DNA of 64,000 nucleotides from an uncultured Chitinophagaceae bacterium (GCA_903884185.1 CAISDV010000090.1:1-64000), one strand, 5' to 3'. Shown: positions 1 through 9,160, counted from the first letter of the stretch. Numbers and translations are program-made. Notes: generated by a model not told the origin, from the letters alone.

Positions 1-1061
1 TAGATATTATTGGAATGAAGAAGTTGTTAATCGCTGCCTTTGTGTTTCACCTGGCGGGAATATTGCTGACCATTTTTGCCGGCGGTTATTGGAGTCTATT
101 CATCTCTACTTTATGTGTGGGTATCGCCAACGGTACAGTAGAAGCGGCCTGTAATCCTTTGGTAGCAACCATTTACCCGGATAACAAGACAACTAAACTC
201 AATCATTTTCATTTATGGTTCCCAGGCGGTATTGTGATAGGAACATTAATTGTTTACCTGTTTGATAAGATGGGTTTAGGCTGGCAGGTACAGGTAGGCA
301 TGATGCTTATTCCAACAGTTCTCTATGGTTTCCTTTTCAGTAAACTAAGTTTCCCAGTCACAGAACGGGTGGCAAGTGGTGTATCTACTTCAGAAATGTA
401 TAAATCACTCGCACAACCTTTATTTATACTGATGATCATTCTCATGTTTGGTACGGCCATCACCGAATTATTTACCGGGCAATGGATAGATGTGCTTCTG
501 AGAAATGTTTCTGATAATGCGATACTCATTCTTACTATTGAAACCGGTGTAATGGTGATAGGGCGTGGTTTTGCAAAGCCCGTGGTGAAAAGTTTCTCAC
601 CGCAGGGGGTATTATTATTATCTGCCATCCTTGCCGCTGCAGGTTTATATATATTAGGCCATACATCGGGCAATATGCTTTTTGCAGGAGCCGTGATATT
701 TGGTATGGGTGTATGTTATTTCTGGCCTACCATGCTGGGCTTTGTGGCGGAGAATTTACCAAAGACTGGCGCTGTGGGATTAAACTTCATGGGTGGTGCA
801 GGCATGTTTGCCGTATCACTTTATATGATATTTATGGGCGGGCATTACGATAAATTACTGGCTGAGAAACTTCCTTCAGGTGCCGATATGAAACAATATA
901 TGGATGCCCCTGCAGGAAGCATCATGGCCAATACATTGAATGAAGCAAAAAAAGCGGCCGGCCCTGAGATCATTAACACTACATTGATCATTCCCATCAT
1001 ATTAACTGTTGCATTTGCGGGATTATTCTTTTATATGCGGTCAAGAAAGAAAGCCGCATAG
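1..1061 (+). CDS. Sugar MFS transporter (5' end outside window)
   Basis: Inner-membrane permease of the major facilitator superfamily, probably importing a sugar or glycoside product. The visible 352 or so residues are a run of hydrophobic helices. The first methionine in frame is at 15, but the frame is open to the window edge and reads DIIGMKK, which fits the cytoplasmic loop between helices 2 and 3. The true start therefore lies upstream and roughly the first two helices are missing. It ends in a basic tail (RSRKKAA). It is followed 40 bases later by a Tat-signal TIM-barrel gene and the two GMC dehydrogenase pairs, which suggests a substrate linked to their chemistry. The FucP-like subfamily is inferred from overall pattern and the substrate is unknown. 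Confidence 0.85.
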   Translation, partial: DIIGMKKLLIAAFVFHLAGILLTIFAGGYWSLFISTLCVGIANGTVEAACNPLVATIYPDNKTTKLNHFHLWFPGGIVIGTLIVYLFDKMGLGWQVQVGMMLIPTVLYGFLFSKLSFPVTERVASGVSTSEMYKSLAQPLFILMIILMFGTAITELFTGQWIDVLLRNVSDNAILILTIETGVMVIGRGFAKPVVKSFSPQGVLLLSAILAAAGLYILGHTSGNMLFAGAVIFGMGVCYFWPTMLGFVAENLPKTGAVGLNFMGGAGMFAVSLYMIFMGGHYDKLLAEKLPSGADMKQYMDAPAGSIMANTLNEAKKAAGPEIINTTLIIPIILTVAFAGLFFYMRSRKKAA

Positions 1062-1101
1062 AACAAGACAGTTAGTAAGAATCATTTTTATACATTAGCT
1101 T

Positions 1102-1971
1102 ATGCCATCTAACAGAAGAACGCTCATTAAGAATTTACTTGCAGGCTCTGTTGCAGCGGCTGCATCCCCATTACTTTATTCCTTCACCAAAGAAAAAAAA
1201 GCATTGAAAGGAAATATCCATCATGCCGTATGTCCATGGCCCTACCGCCCGCTGACATTAGAGGACATGTGTGTTGCGGTAAAAGAGATAGGCTTCAACG
1301 CAATTGATTTATTGGGGCCGAAGGAATGGCCTACTGTTCAGAAGCATGGCGTGTTTAGCTCTATGTGCAATGGCGCCGAGATCAGTCTCACCGAAGGATG
1401 GAACCACAAAGAATACCACGATACGCTCATTAAAAATTATTCCGATATGATCCCGCTCGTGTCAAAAGCGGGTTATACCAATCTCATTCTCTTCAGTGGC
1501 AGCCGCAAAGGAATGGATGATGAAACAGGAATGAAAAATTGTGAAGAAGGGTTGAAAAAAATAGTTGCTTTGGCTGAAAAGAACAAAGTGATCCTTCACA
1601 TGGAATTGCTTAACAGCAAGGTTGACCATAAAGATTATATGTGCGATAAAAGCGCCTGGGGAGTGGAACTTTGCAAACGCATGGGCTCAGAAAATTTTAA
1701 ATTATTGTACGACATCTATCACATGCAGATAGATGAAGGCGATGTGATAAGAACTATTCGTAACAATCATGTTTATTTTGGCCACTACCATACAGGTGGT
1801 GTTCCGGGCAGGCATGAAATAGATGAGACCCAGGAGCTCTATTATCCCGCAGTGATGAGAGCCATAGTAGAAACAGGTTTCAAGGGATATGTATCGCAGG
1901 AGTTTATTCCTTCGACGGGAGTTGATAAAATCGCAGCGTTAAAAAAAGCAATTAGTATATGCGATGTATGA
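1102..1971 (+). CDS. Tat-exported TIM-barrel sugar isomerase/epimerase-like protein (hydroxypyruvate isomerase-like)
   Basis: 289 residues of the AP_endonuc_2 TIM-barrel superfamily. The N-terminus carries a twin-arginine signal (NRRTLIK at 4-10, then an Ala-rich hydrophobic stretch to about 27), so the enzyme should be periplasmic. Metal-ligand positions typical of the fold are visible: E168, D204, H230 (in GHYHTGG) and E267. Hydroxypyruvate isomerase (Hyi) is the closest named relative, but exported members of this superfamily also include 3-keto-glycoside beta-eliminases, and the neighbouring dehydrogenases make that more likely. It lies between the MFS permease and the first GMC gene on the same strand. 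The family call is firm and the reaction is inferred. Confidence 0.85.
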   Translation: MPSNRRTLIKNLLAGSVAAAASPLLYSFTKEKKALKGNIHHAVCPWPYRPLTLEDMCVAVKEIGFNAIDLLGPKEWPTVQKHGVFSSMCNGAEISLTEGWNHKEYHDTLIKNYSDMIPLVSKAGYTNLILFSGSRKGMDDETGMKNCEEGLKKIVALAEKNKVILHMELLNSKVDHKDYMCDKSAWGVELCKRMGSENFKLLYDIYHMQIDEGDVIRTIRNNHVYFGHYHTGGVPGRHEIDETQELYYPAVMRAIVETGFKGYVSQEFIPSTGVDKIAALKKAISICDV

Positions 1972-2022
1972 TTCGGGATGCGATAGTTTTGGATATGCAA
2001 TTTACTTATTTAAATAAAAGTC

Positions 2023-3702
2023 GTGGCTGCACAAACTTATGATGCAATCGTAGTTGGTTCAGGTATCAGCGGCGGATGGGCTGCCAAAGAACTTACAGAA
2101 AAAGGGCTGAAAGTATTATTGCTTGAACGCGGTAAAGATGTAGAACACATCAAAGACTATAAGAACGCTACAAAAGATCCATGGGAATTGCCTTATCATG
2201 GAAGAAACACCCAGGAAATGATTATGGAACATCCCATTTTTAAAAAAGATGCTTTATTTAAGACAGCCAATGTTGACTGGTGGGCACCCGATAAAGATTG
2301 CCCTTATATAGAAAAGAAGCCGTTTGACTGGTTTCGTGGATACCAGGTTGGTGGCCGGTCACTTTTATGGGGAAGGCATAGCTATCGTTGGAGTGATATT
2401 GATTTTGAAGCCAATGCAAAAGAAGGAATTGCTGTTGACTGGCCGATTCGTTATAAAGACATTGCACCCTGGTATGATTATACTGAAAAATTTGCAGGTA
2501 TCAGTGGTTCGCTGGAAGGCTTGCCACAACTGCCTGACGGGCAATTCCTTCCGGCGATGGAATTGAACTGTGTTGAAAAAGATGTGGCTGCCAGGATCAA
2601 AAAAAAGTATAATGATGAAAGAAGGCTGATTATAGGGCGTGTTGCCAATCTTACCGCTCCGTTGAATGGAAGGAGTAGTTGCCAGTACAGAAATAAATGT
2701 GAATTAGGATGTCCTTATGGAGCTTACTTTAGTTCTCAATCAAGCACATTGCCCTATGCGTTTAAAACCGGGAATTTAACGCTCAGGCCTTTCTCGATCG
2801 TAAGAAGAATATTGTATGATAAAGACAAGAAAAAAGCTGCCGGCGTAGAGATCATTGATGCCGAAACAAACAAAACGTACGAATATAAAGCAAAGATCAT
2901 TTTTATCAACGCTTCGGCCTTTAATTCTGCATGGATATTAATGAACTCTGCTACTGATCTTTGGCCTGGTGGATTGGGAAGTGCTTGCGGCGAACTGGGG
3001 CATAATGTAATGGACCATCATATTAATGCCGGTGCGTCAGGCAATGTGGAAGGATATGAAGACAAATATTACTATGGCCGGCGCCCAACAGGTTTTTATA
3101 TTCCACGCTTCAGGAATATATTTAATGATAAAAGAGAATACCATCGGGGATTTGGTTACCAGGGAAGTGCAAGCCGGACAGGGTGGAGCCGGGACGTTGC
3201 TGAATTAGGCATTGGCAATGAACTCAAAAATGCATTAACAGAACCAGGCAACTGGACGATCGGAATGTCGGGTTTTGGCGAAACATTGCCTTATCATGAG
3301 AATAGTATTTATCTTGACAAAGAGAAAAAAGATAAATGGGGGTTGCCGGTTTTGGTAATGGACTGCAAGATCAATAACAACGAAAAAATGATGCGGTTAG
3401 ATATGGTTAACGATGCAGTAGAAATGCTTGAAAGTTCTGGTGTAAAAAACGTGGTCCCATATAACAGGGTATATATTTATGGGCGTAGTGTTCATGAAAT
3501 GGGAACAGCAAGGATGGGCAATGATCCTAAAACATCTGTGTTAAATAAAAATAACCAGGTTTGGGATGCACAAAATGTTTTTATAACAGATGGAGCCTGT
3601 ATGGCTTCCTCGGCTTGTGTAAACCCATCATTGACATATATGGCATTAACGGCTAGGGCTTGCGATTTTGCGGCTAATGAACTAAAGAAAGGCAACTTAT
3701 AA
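2023..3702 (+). CDS. GMC-family FAD-dependent sugar dehydrogenase large subunit, copy 1
   Basis: 559-residue GMC oxidoreductase. The FAD-binding GSGISG loop is at 12-17 with E35 as the ribose-binding acid. The C-terminal active site has H491 (HEMGT) and N534 (CVNPS). Cysteines 220, 226 and 230 form CX5CX3C, matching the spacing of the 3Fe-4S site of FAD-dependent glucose dehydrogenase, so electrons likely pass to an external acceptor and not to oxygen. It has no signal peptide of its own; export would depend on the Tat-signal partner encoded at 3726. The start is GTG, chosen because the paralogue at 4315 aligns from an ATG at the same position. Predicted role: oxidation of a sugar or glycoside, possibly at C3. 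The exact substrate is unknown. Confidence 0.9.
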   Translation: MAAQTYDAIVVGSGISGGWAAKELTEKGLKVLLLERGKDVEHIKDYKNATKDPWELPYHGRNTQEMIMEHPIFKKDALFKTANVDWWAPDKDCPYIEKKPFDWFRGYQVGGRSLLWGRHSYRWSDIDFEANAKEGIAVDWPIRYKDIAPWYDYTEKFAGISGSLEGLPQLPDGQFLPAMELNCVEKDVAARIKKKYNDERRLIIGRVANLTAPLNGRSSCQYRNKCELGCPYGAYFSSQSSTLPYAFKTGNLTLRPFSIVRRILYDKDKKKAAGVEIIDAETNKTYEYKAKIIFINASAFNSAWILMNSATDLWPGGLGSACGELGHNVMDHHINAGASGNVEGYEDKYYYGRRPTGFYIPRFRNIFNDKREYHRGFGYQGSASRTGWSRDVAELGIGNELKNALTEPGNWTIGMSGFGETLPYHENSIYLDKEKKDKWGLPVLVMDCKINNNEKMMRLDMVNDAVEMLESSGVKNVVPYNRVYIYGRSVHEMGTARMGNDPKTSVLNKNNQVWDAQNVFITDGACMASSACVNPSLTYMALTARACDFAANELKKGNL

Positions 3703-3725
3703 ATTTCATCGCTATCTAATAAGAC

Positions 3726-4274
3726 ATGAACAGAAGAGAAGCGTTATCCTCGGTTGCACTGCTAATGGGTGGGACTTTAATAGGCATGGATGCCTTGTTA
3801 CAAGGGTGTACTAGCTCACCGATGAAACAGGTAATATTTAGTGCCGACGATATTGGATTTTTGGATGAGATCGGTGATACAATTATCCCTGCTACTGATA
3901 CACCGGGGGCAAAGGCAGTTAAGATCGGGGAATTCATTGCATCAATGGTGAAAGATTGTTACGACGATAAACAACAGGAAATTTTTATGGATGGGATGGA
4001 GACATTTAAAAAGCTATGCAAAGAAAGAACAGGCAAACCTTTTATAGAAAACACACAGGCACAAAGATTTGAATTCCTAAAGACCCTGGATGCAGAGCAG
4101 AAGGCACGGTCAAAAAATAGCCCGCATTATTTCAGGATGATGAAAGAACTGACTTTATTTGGTTATTTTACTTCGGAAATTGGCGCTACACAGGCATTAC
4201 GATATATAGAAACGCCTGGTCATTATGACGGATGCCTTCCATATAAAAAAGGCGATAAAGCATGGGCTACATAA
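3726..4274 (+). CDS. Gluconate 2-dehydrogenase subunit 3 family protein, copy 1
   Basis: 182 residues of the Gluconate_2-dh3 family, the small subunit of membrane-associated GMC dehydrogenases. The N-terminus (MNRREALSS, hydrophobic stretch, then LLQGC with the cysteine near 28) combines a twin-arginine pair with a lipobox, so it is probably a Tat-exported lipoprotein. In characterised FAD-glucose dehydrogenases this subunit acts as a chaperone and carries the catalytic subunit through the Tat system. It starts 23 bases after the GMC gene and forms a unit with it. Conserved family segments include DEIGDTIIP and HYFRMMKELTL. The same two-gene unit is repeated immediately downstream. Confidence 0.88.
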   Translation: MNRREALSSVALLMGGTLIGMDALLQGCTSSPMKQVIFSADDIGFLDEIGDTIIPATDTPGAKAVKIGEFIASMVKDCYDDKQQEIFMDGMETFKKLCKERTGKPFIENTQAQRFEFLKTLDAEQKARSKNSPHYFRMMKELTLFGYFTSEIGATQALRYIETPGHYDGCLPYKKGDKAWAT

Positions 4275-4314
4275 TTAATAATAAAAAACAGGTAATAATA
4301 TAAATTTATAAATC

Positions 4315-5994
4315 ATGGCCGAACAAATGTATGATGCAATAGTAGTTGGTTCAGGTATCAGCGGCGGATGGGCTGCCAAAGAACTTACTGAAAAAGGACT
4401 GAAAGTATTATTGCTTGAACGCGGTAAAGATGTAAAGCATGGTATTGATTACAAGACTGCTACAAAAAATCCATGGGAATTCCCCCATCGTGGAAAGCGC
4501 ACACAGCAATTGATTAAAGACCATCCTGTTTTAAAAAGGGATTATGTGCTGAATGAAGCCAACCTTGATTGGTGGGCACACGAAGATGATTGTCCGTATA
4601 AAGAGGAGAAGCCATTCGACTGGTTTCGTGGATACCAGGTAGGTGGCCGTTCACTTTTATGGGGGAGGCAAAGCTATCGCTGGAGTGATTTTGATTTTGA
4701 AGCAAATGCAAAAGAAGGTGTTGGAATTGATTGGCCCATACGCTATAAAGACATCGCACCCTGGTATGATTATGCTGAAACATTTGCCGGCATCAGCGGA
4801 TCAAAAGAAGGATTGGCACAACTTCCGGACGGACAGTTTCTTCCACCGATGGAATTGAATTGTGTAGAGAAAGATGTGGCAGCGAGGATCAGGACGCATT
4901 ATAAAGATGCGCGAAGAATGATCATTGGCCGTACAGCTAATATCACCGTTCCGCATAATGGCCGTACCAATTGTCAGTACAGAAATAAATGCGCATTGGG
5001 TTGTCCGTTTGGCGGATACTTCAGTACACAAGCGGCTACACTGCCTTATGCATTGAAGACAGGGAATCTTACACTCAGGCCTTTTTCTATTGTAAGAAGA
5101 TTATTGTACGATAAGGATCAGAAAAAAGCGACCGGTGTAGAAGTACTGGATGCAGAGACCAATAAAACCTACGAATACAAAGCGAAGATCATTTTTGTAA
5201 ATGCTTCTTCTTTTAACTCAACATGGATATTGATGAATTCTGCTACGGATATCTGGCCCGATGGATTAGGAAGTACCAGTGGTGAGCTTGGGCATAATGC
5301 AATGGATCATCATTTCAGGGCGGGCGCATCAGGAACAGTGGAAGGATATGACGACAAATATTATTATGGTCGACGCGCAAATGGTTTTTATGTGGTACGA
5401 TTCAGGAATTTATTTGGCGATAAAAGAGAGTACAAACGCGGCTTTGGTTACCAGGGAAGCGCCAGCAGGAGCGGATGGGGGCGCGAGATAGCAGAACTGG
5501 GTGTAGGCGCCGATCTGAAAAATGCCTTGGCAGAACCCGGTGGCTGGAGTATTGGTATGACAGGCTTTGGTGAAACATTGCCTTATCATGAAAACAGGAT
5601 CTATTTAAATAAGGAGCAAAAAGATAAATGGGGATTGCCAACACTGGTGATGGATTGCGAGATCAAAGACAATGAAAAAAAGATGCGCGTGGATATGGCA
5701 AATGATGCAGCTGAAATGCTGGAAGCTTCAGGAGTTAAAAATGTACAGGCATCGGATGATGGTTACACATTCGGGCAGGGCATTCATGAAATGGGAACGG
5801 CAAGAATGGGTAATGATCCTAAAACATCTGTGCTAAATAAAAACAACCAGTTATGGGATGCAAAGAATGTATTTATAACTGACGGATCCTGCATGGCCTC
5901 TGCATCCTGTGTGAATCCATCATTAACATATATGGCATTAACGGCAAGAGCATGTGATTTTGCTGTGAGTGAATTAAAGAAAGGTAACTTATAA
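4315..5994 (+). CDS. GMC-family FAD-dependent sugar dehydrogenase large subunit, copy 2
   Basis: 559-residue paralogue of the protein at 2023, equal in length and alignable throughout without obvious gaps. It keeps the FAD loop GSGISG (12-17), the CX5CX3C cysteine triplet at about 220-230 (CQYRNKCALGC) and the catalytic H491 and N534. It starts with ATG. Most substitutions lie between about 40 and 90 and around the substrate domain, so the two copies may differ in substrate preference. Like copy 1 it lacks a signal peptide and is followed at once by its own small-subunit gene. A tandem duplication of the two-gene unit followed by divergence explains the layout. Confidence 0.9.
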   Translation: MAEQMYDAIVVGSGISGGWAAKELTEKGLKVLLLERGKDVKHGIDYKTATKNPWEFPHRGKRTQQLIKDHPVLKRDYVLNEANLDWWAHEDDCPYKEEKPFDWFRGYQVGGRSLLWGRQSYRWSDFDFEANAKEGVGIDWPIRYKDIAPWYDYAETFAGISGSKEGLAQLPDGQFLPPMELNCVEKDVAARIRTHYKDARRMIIGRTANITVPHNGRTNCQYRNKCALGCPFGGYFSTQAATLPYALKTGNLTLRPFSIVRRLLYDKDQKKATGVEVLDAETNKTYEYKAKIIFVNASSFNSTWILMNSATDIWPDGLGSTSGELGHNAMDHHFRAGASGTVEGYDDKYYYGRRANGFYVVRFRNLFGDKREYKRGFGYQGSASRSGWGREIAELGVGADLKNALAEPGGWSIGMTGFGETLPYHENRIYLNKEQKDKWGLPTLVMDCEIKDNEKKMRVDMANDAAEMLEASGVKNVQASDDGYTFGQGIHEMGTARMGNDPKTSVLNKNNQLWDAKNVFITDGSCMASASCVNPSLTYMALTARACDFAVSELKKGNL

Positions 5995-6022
5995 AATTTA
6001 TCAATCATTAATAACAAATGAT

Positions 6023-6583
6023 ATGAACAGAAGAGAAGCGATTTCCTCGGTTGCATTGCTGATGGGCGGAGCACTTATTGGAATGGATGCTTTGCTGGCA
6101 GGATGTGCCAATTCCAAAGAAGCAGGGCAACTGCTCAGTAATTCAGATATTTCTTTATTGGATGAGATTGGCGACACCATCATCCCAACCACTAGCACGC
6201 CCGGCGCAAAAGCAGTCAAGATAGGCCAGTTTATGGCATTGATGGTGAAAGATTGTTATGATGAAAAGCACCAGAAAATATTTACCGATGGATTGGAGAC
6301 ATTCAAAAAAACAGTAAAGGAAAAAACGGGAAAATCGTTCTTAGACAATGATGCCGCTCAGCGACTTGCATTTTTAAATGCATTGGATGCAGAGCAGAAA
6401 GCCTGGTCGAAAGTTCCGGCTAATTACGACAACCCACATTATTTCAGGATGATGAAGGAGCTGACATTACTTGGTTATTTTACTTCCGAGATCGGCGCTA
6501 CACAAACATTGCGTTATGTTGAGACCCCGGGACGTTTTGATGGCTGTGTTCCTTATAAAAAAGGTGATAAGCTCTGGGCATAG
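6023..6583 (+). CDS. Gluconate 2-dehydrogenase subunit 3 family protein, copy 2
   Basis: 186-residue paralogue of the protein at 3726. The N-terminus MNRREAISS followed by a hydrophobic stretch and LLAGC (cysteine near 28) again combines Tat and lipobox features. It contains the same DEIGDTIIP and HYFRMMKELTL segments, with a short insertion near 134 relative to copy 1. It should export and anchor the GMC subunit encoded 28 bases upstream. It is the last dehydrogenase gene before the second TIM-barrel gene. No cytochrome c subunit, the usual third partner, is encoded next to either pair. Confidence 0.88.
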   Translation: MNRREAISSVALLMGGALIGMDALLAGCANSKEAGQLLSNSDISLLDEIGDTIIPTTSTPGAKAVKIGQFMALMVKDCYDEKHQKIFTDGLETFKKTVKEKTGKSFLDNDAAQRLAFLNALDAEQKAWSKVPANYDNPHYFRMMKELTLLGYFTSEIGATQTLRYVETPGRFDGCVPYKKGDKLWA

Positions 6584-6610
6584 TATTTTAATCAGTATTA
6601 AATAATTATC

Positions 6611-7492
6611 ATGGTAAAGAACAGAAGGGATTTTATTAAACTGGGCGGGCTCTCAGCACTTGCGTTGACCATGCCAGTTAAAAAATTATCATCATTGATG
6701 GATGATGGAATGTTTTCAGCCGGGAAAAAAATCCCTGAATTCGGCCTCCAACTCTACGCCGTAAAAGAAGACATCGCCAAAGACCCCAAAGGCACATTAA
6801 AACAACTCGCATCATTCGGATATAACTATGTAGAAAGTTTTGAAGGAGATAATGGTATGTTCTGGGGACTAGGCGACAAAGAGTTTAAAAAACATCTCGA
6901 TGGGTTGGGGATCAAAATATTATCCAGTCACTGCGATTACCAGAAAGACTTTGAAAAGAAAGCCGCCGAAGCTGGGGAAATAGGAATGAAATATTTGATA
7001 TGCCCTTCCATTGGCCCTCAAAAATCTATTGACGAGTTCAAACGTATAGCCGGCGAATTTAATAAGGCAGGCGAGATCTGTAAAAAGAATGGAATGCGCT
7101 TTGCCTATCACAACCATGATTATCCTTTTAGACCTGTTGATGGACAGGTGCCCATTGATGTTTTGCTAAACAATACAGATAAAAATTTAGTTGATTTCCA
7201 GATGGATATTTATTGGATTGTAGTTGCCGGCGCCAATCCCGAAGCCTATCTTAAAAAATACAAGAACCGTTTCAGGCTATGCCATATCAAGGATGGAAAG
7301 AAAGATGCAAAAGGAGCCAATATCACCTGCGACCTTGGTAATGGCATTGTTGATTTTCCGAAGGTATTAAGGACCGCTTCCGATAATGGGATGCAATATT
7401 ATATAGTAGAGCAGGAGCATTTTGTTGGTAGCACGCCTTTAAAAAGTGCAGCGGCCGATGCAGGGTATATGAAGAAGTTTGAGATGAAGTGA
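6611..7492 (+). CDS. Tat-exported TIM-barrel sugar isomerase/epimerase-like protein
   Basis: 293 residues of the AP_endonuc_2 TIM-barrel superfamily with a canonical twin-arginine signal (NRRDFIK at 4-10). Likely metal ligands and active-site residues are H167/H169 (YHNHD), D199 (QMDIYW), H225 (CHIKD) and E267 or E269 (VEQEH). It is only distantly similar to the TIM-barrel protein at 1102, so the two probably do different steps. Relatives next to sugar 3-dehydrogenases cleave 3-keto-glycosides or rearrange keto-sugars; that function is inferred from context here. It is the last plus-strand gene of the cluster and ends just before a palindromic repeat. Confidence 0.87.
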   Translation: MVKNRRDFIKLGGLSALALTMPVKKLSSLMDDGMFSAGKKIPEFGLQLYAVKEDIAKDPKGTLKQLASFGYNYVESFEGDNGMFWGLGDKEFKKHLDGLGIKILSSHCDYQKDFEKKAAEAGEIGMKYLICPSIGPQKSIDEFKRIAGEFNKAGEICKKNGMRFAYHNHDYPFRPVDGQVPIDVLLNNTDKNLVDFQMDIYWIVVAGANPEAYLKKYKNRFRLCHIKDGKKDAKGANITCDLGNGIVDFPKVLRTASDNGMQYYIVEQEHFVGSTPLKSAAADAGYMKKFEMK

Positions 7493-7494
7493 AG

Positions 7495-7575
7495 TTTCAC
7501 GCAAAGACGCCAAGTTTTTTAAGTCGCAAAGAGTTTTTTCTTCGCGACTTTGCTTCCTTTGCTCCTTTGTGTGAA
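7495..7575. repeat. Dispersed inverted repeat, CGCAAAGRCGC family (copy 1)
   Basis: An interrupted palindrome whose outer ends are TTTCACGCAAAGACGCC and, in reverse, CTTTGCTCCTTTGTGTGAA. An inner arm pair of AAGTCGCAAAG / CTTCGCGACTT lies between them. It sits between two convergent stop codons. Related sequences occur at 40817-40876 and 56455-56542, with a fragment near 57204. Confidence 0.75.
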
Positions 7576-7605
7576 AAAATAAACTGTATTTATAACTCAA
7601 CACTA

Positions 7606-9063
7606 CTACACTCCCAAACTCCACCCTTCCCGATACGTCCGTTTTACAAACTGGTTGGCCTCATCAAAATTGGTGATCCTCATATTTGGCCCATCCCATA
7701 AAAGTTTGATATAACGCCCCGGGTATTCCCAGTTTTTATTCGCGGCATCACGTTTCCTGTAATCAAAACTGCGTATCGCCAGGTTGCCCATCAAAACGAT
7801 CTCGGTCAATGGCCCTGCAAGGTCAAAAGTGGAGCTGAGATCTTTTGCCCTATCACTTCCATATCCTGCAATGCAAGCTTCCACCCATTCTGTGTAATGC
7901 CCTTTCTCACCGCCCGGAACCCTTGCCAGGGTTTGTTTTACATGCACATCATTATTGCGTGATAATGGTACTAATTTTGGATTGGCGCCGTATGTCTCAC
8001 ACATCATCTTTCCTTTGGTACCTATAAATAAAACGCCATTGCCACCATCGCCCATGGTTTCGGTAGGGCCTAATTCAGGCATGCGCTCGGGTTGTATACC
8101 GCCATCCATCCAGTGCATTTTTATTTCTTTCTGTTTTCCTTTACCCGGGAATGTCAGTATCACATGCGATGAGGGCGGTCCGCTTTCGGGAAAATAGCCA
8201 CGCCTGAATTCGCCCACGTACACCGAACCCACGCTGCACTCTGCTTCTGTAGGATAGCCGAGGCCCAATACACGGAAAGCGGGTTCAATTAAATGACAAC
8301 CCATATCGCCCAGTGCGCCGGTGCCATAATCCCACCAGCCGCGCCAGTTAAATGGAACTAAATTTTCTATATAATTTTTTGTTGGTGCTGTGCCTAACCA
8401 AAGATCCCAGTTCAACTCTTTTGGAACGGCCACAGGTTGTGTAGGCCATGGAATGCCCTGTGGCCATACAGGCCTGTCGGTATACACATATACTGTATGC
8501 ACTTCACCAATGATGCCCGCATTATACCATTCACGAAGCTGGCGTACGCCATCACCCGAAGCGCCCTGGTTACCCATTTGCGTTACTACCTTATGCTGGC
8601 GCGCAGCTTCTGTCAGCTTGCGTGCTTCATAAATATCATGTGCCATGGGTTTTTGCACATATACATGCTTGCCCAATTGCATCGCAGCCATAGCGGCCAC
8701 TGCATGGGTATGATCGGGAGTAGAAACAGAAACAGCGTCGAAACTTTTGTGTTCTTTATCCAGCATCTCGCGCCAATCCGTATAAAATTTTGCATTAGGA
8801 AATTTCTTGCGGCTGTTTACTGCACGACGTTCATCCACATCACACAGAAAACCGATATCGGCTTTGCCGCCGCCAAAAAAATTCGCCAGGTCGCCCTCGC
8901 CTTTACCACCCGCGCCAATACCGGCAATGGTCAGCTTGTCGCTCGGTGCGAGAAAACCTTTCCCGCCCAATACATGCCGGGGTACAATGTAGAAGCCTGC
9001 CATTGCGAGTGCGCTGTTGCGGATAAAGTTGCGGCGGGAATTTTGCTGAAGTTTCTTTTTCAT
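7606..9063 (-). CDS. Tat-exported Gfo/Idh/MocA family oxidoreductase
   Basis: 485-residue NAD(P)-binding oxidoreductase. The twin-arginine signal SRRNFIRNS is near 9-17, followed by a hydrophobic stretch, so it should be periplasmic. The Rossmann motif GIGAGGKG is at about 48-55. The usual EKP active-site motif is replaced by QKP (K138), as in a common exported subgroup. Exported members of this family use tightly bound nucleotide and act on sugars, including keto-sugar interconversion and glycoside cleavage. It converges on the dehydrogenase cluster and probably belongs to the same pathway. The start is the ATG at 9063; the TTG six bases upstream is less likely. Confidence 0.9.
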   Translation of the reverse strand: MKKKLQQNSRRNFIRNSALAMAGFYIVPRHVLGGKGFLAPSDKLTIAGIGAGGKGEGDLANFFGGGKADIGFLCDVDERRAVNSRKKFPNAKFYTDWREMLDKEHKSFDAVSVSTPDHTHAVAAMAAMQLGKHVYVQKPMAHDIYEARKLTEAARQHKVVTQMGNQGASGDGVRQLREWYNAGIIGEVHTVYVYTDRPVWPQGIPWPTQPVAVPKELNWDLWLGTAPTKNYIENLVPFNWRGWWDYGTGALGDMGCHLIEPAFRVLGLGYPTEAECSVGSVYVGEFRRGYFPESGPPSSHVILTFPGKGKQKEIKMHWMDGGIQPERMPELGPTETMGDGGNGVLFIGTKGKMMCETYGANPKLVPLSRNNDVHVKQTLARVPGGEKGHYTEWVEACIAGYGSDRAKDLSSTFDLAGPLTEIVLMGNLAIRSFDYRKRDAANKNWEYPGRYIKLLWDGPNMRITNFDEANQFVKRTYREGWSLGV

Positions 9064-9160
9064 GTGCAAATCATTAGTTAGGATTCAAAATGGTAAGATG
9101 AATGTAAAGATTTTTGGAAGAAAAACGCAAACGGATCGTTTAAAATGAAAAGAAACCGGC

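Noticed and set aside
8437-9081. 214-residue plus-strand frame opposite the Gfo/Idh gene
   Set aside because: It is antisense to a complete, motif-rich coding sequence with a Tat signal and has no recognisable domain; it is a shadow.
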